In this document: positions 51,693 through 52,705 of the stretch, in pieces
Numbering within the stretch: position 1 is the first letter of the stretch
Layout: each line of letters starts with the position of its first letter
From: Pseudomonadota bacterium
GTDB taxonomy: Bacteria; Pseudomonadota; Gammaproteobacteria; Burkholderiales; Rhodocyclaceae
Assembly (NCBI GenBank): GCA_018241685.1
Contig: JAFEDJ010000061.1
Location: 1-52,705 of the forward strand
Length of the DNA: 52,705 nt
Direction of reading: 5' to 3'
Translations under genes and position numbers: made by a program
Notes under the pieces: model-generated
What the model was told of the DNA's origin: nothing
The model's database searches: none
Seen by the model: only the letters and a program-made list of their open reading frames with translations

Positions 51693-52705
51693 ACCGTCAG
51701 CCCCCGCTCGCGCGCCATCGTGATGGCCGTGTCTTCGATCATGTCCTCCTGCCCGCCGACCATGCCGCGGCGGCCCAGTTCGACGAGGATGTCGCGGGCC
51801 GGCACGCCGTACTTCTTGGACGCGCGCTTGGCGAACAGCAGGAAGGAGCCATACACGCCGGCGTAGCCAAGGGTCAGTGCGTCGCGGTCGATGCGGATCG
51901 GGAAGTCCATGATCGGCACCACCAGGTCTTCGGCCACGTCGGTGATCTTCGCGACATCCACGCCGGTCTCGATGCCCATCAGGCTGCACACGGCGATCAG
52001 CACTTCCATCGGCGTGTTGCCAGCCCCGGCACCCAGGCCGGCGGCGGCCGCGTCGATGCGCGTGGCGCCCACTTCGATGGCGGCGATGCTGTTGGCCACG
52101 CCCATCGCCAGGTTGTGGTGGCCGTGGAAACCGAGTTCAGTCTCCGGCTTCAGGGCTTCACGCACGGCGCTGAGGCGCGCTTTTACCGTCTCCGGTAGCA
52201 GGTGGCCGGCCGAATCGGTCACGTAGATGCAGTTGGCGCCGTAGGACTCCATCAGCTTGGCCTGCTTGACCAGCCCTTCGGGGCTGTTCATGTGGGCCAT
52301 CATCAGGAAGCCGACGGTGTCCATGTCGAGCTTGCGGGCCATCGTGATGTGCTGTTCGGACACATCGGCCTCGGTGCAGTGGGTGGCGACGCGGATCGTC
52401 GACACGCCCAGTTCCTTCGCCATCTTCAGGTGATCGACGGTGCCGATGCCCGGCAAGAGCAGCGCCGAGACCTTGGCCTGCTTCATCAGCGGGATGACGG
52501 TGGACAGGTATTCCTCGTCGGTGTGGGCCGGGAAGCCGTAGTTCACCGAGCTGCCCCCGAGGCCGTCGCCGTGGGTGACCTCGATCAGCGGCACGCCGGC
52601 TTCGTCGAGGCCGGTGGCGATGCTCTTCATCTGCTCGAGCGTCATCAGGTGACGCTTGGGGTGCATGCCGTCCCGCAGGGTCATGTCATGCACAGTGACG
52701 GCCCC
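51689..52705 (-). CDS. dmpG: 4-hydroxy-2-oxovalerate aldolase, N-terminus cut by window edge
   Basis: The frame continues past the right edge (four more codons before the first internal GTG at 52693), so the true start is outside the window. The product shows HDMTLRDGMHPKRH with the catalytic Arg and metal-binding Asp, IEVTHGDGLGGSSVNYG, YVTDSAGHLLP and GFHGHHNLAMGVANS with metal-binding histidines, the DmpG/MhpE signature. It cleaves 4-hydroxy-2-oxovalerate to pyruvate and acetaldehyde, the last being passed to an acylating dehydrogenase (DmpF) that should lie upstream. The 4-base overlap with dmpH shows coupling. Confidence 0.95.
   Translation of the reverse strand, partial: GAVTVHDMTLRDGMHPKRHLMTLEQMKSIATGLDEAGVPLIEVTHGDGLGGSSVNYGFPAHTDEEYLSTVIPLMKQAKVSALLLPGIGTVDHLKMAKELGVSTIRVATHCTEADVSEQHITMARKLDMDTVGFLMMAHMNSPEGLVKQAKLMESYGANCIYVTDSAGHLLPETVKARLSAVREALKPETELGFHGHHNLAMGVANSIAAIEVGATRIDAAAAGLGAGAGNTPMEVLIAVCSLMGIETGVDVAKITDVAEDLVVPIMDFPIRIDRDALTLGYAGVYGSFLLFAKRASKKYGVPARDILVELGRRGMVGGQEDMIEDTAITMARERGLTV

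Overview
The window is about 52.7 kb of GC-rich DNA from what looks like a betaproteobacterium, most likely Rhodocyclales (Thauera/Azoarcus/Azospira/Zoogloea-like). This is inferred from a three-gene pyruvate dehydrogenase operon with a lipoyl domain on E3, a single-chain pyruvate:ferredoxin oxidoreductase (NifJ) paired with a dihydroorotate-dehydrogenase-like gene, a catechol meta-cleavage operon with an XylT-type ferredoxin, and the GC-rich codon use. The genus cannot be fixed from sequence reading alone.

Layout. 1-7059 (minus strand): a surface-glycan-type cluster with a hypothetical protein, a methyltransferase, a GT4-like glycosyltransferase, a sulfotransferase-like protein with a duplicated coiled coil, and an FkbM-like/coiled-coil protein that runs off the left edge. 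Inverted repeats lie upstream of its first gene. 7320-15747 (plus): slyX, then the most unusual locus of the window. It encodes a membrane-anchored protein that fuses a TRAP (DctP) and a branched-chain-amino-acid (LivJ-like) binding domain, a hybrid histidine kinase with a complete H-D-D-H phosphorelay, a PotD-like binding protein and a diguanylate cyclase. Three of the four genes' junctions are 4-bp overlaps or short gaps, and no transporter gene is present. 15758-24911: a hypothetical gene, nadC, a membrane-anchored glutamate-synthase-domain protein, a Ser-rich EF-hand protein, a secreted cupin, a tautomerase-like protein, miaA, a TraB/GumN protein, an Amidase_3 protein and an EI24/CysZ-like protein. 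24912-29537: a CinA-N protein, two small hypothetical genes with a CRP-like site between them, a yybP-ykoY (Mn2+) riboswitch controlling a TerC/Alx protein, a GNAT acetyltransferase and an EamA transporter.

29997-40948: central carbon metabolism. nifJ and a DHOD-like gene face the aceE-aceF-lpd operon, so the cell has both an oxygen-sensitive ferredoxin-linked route and an NAD-linked route from pyruvate to acetyl-CoA. 41379-46091: a second sensory locus, with a LivK-like binding protein divergent from a PAS histidine kinase and a FixJ/LuxR-type regulator. 46305-49823: folD-purE-purK and a Sua5-type tsaC, followed by tRNA-Ala(CGC) and tRNA-Tyr(GUA) behind a strong promoter. 50197-52705 (minus): ferredoxin, 4-oxalocrotonate tautomerase, 4-oxalocrotonate decarboxylase and 4-hydroxy-2-oxovalerate aldolase (cut by the right edge), the lower half of a meta-cleavage pathway.

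Main theme: three solute-binding proteins of three families occur without permease or ATPase genes, each beside signal-transduction genes. The best candidate for an undescribed system is the 7662-15747 locus, which would couple detection of several small molecules to a phosphorelay and cyclic-di-GMP. Functional statements are inferred from recognised family motifs; no database search was possible.
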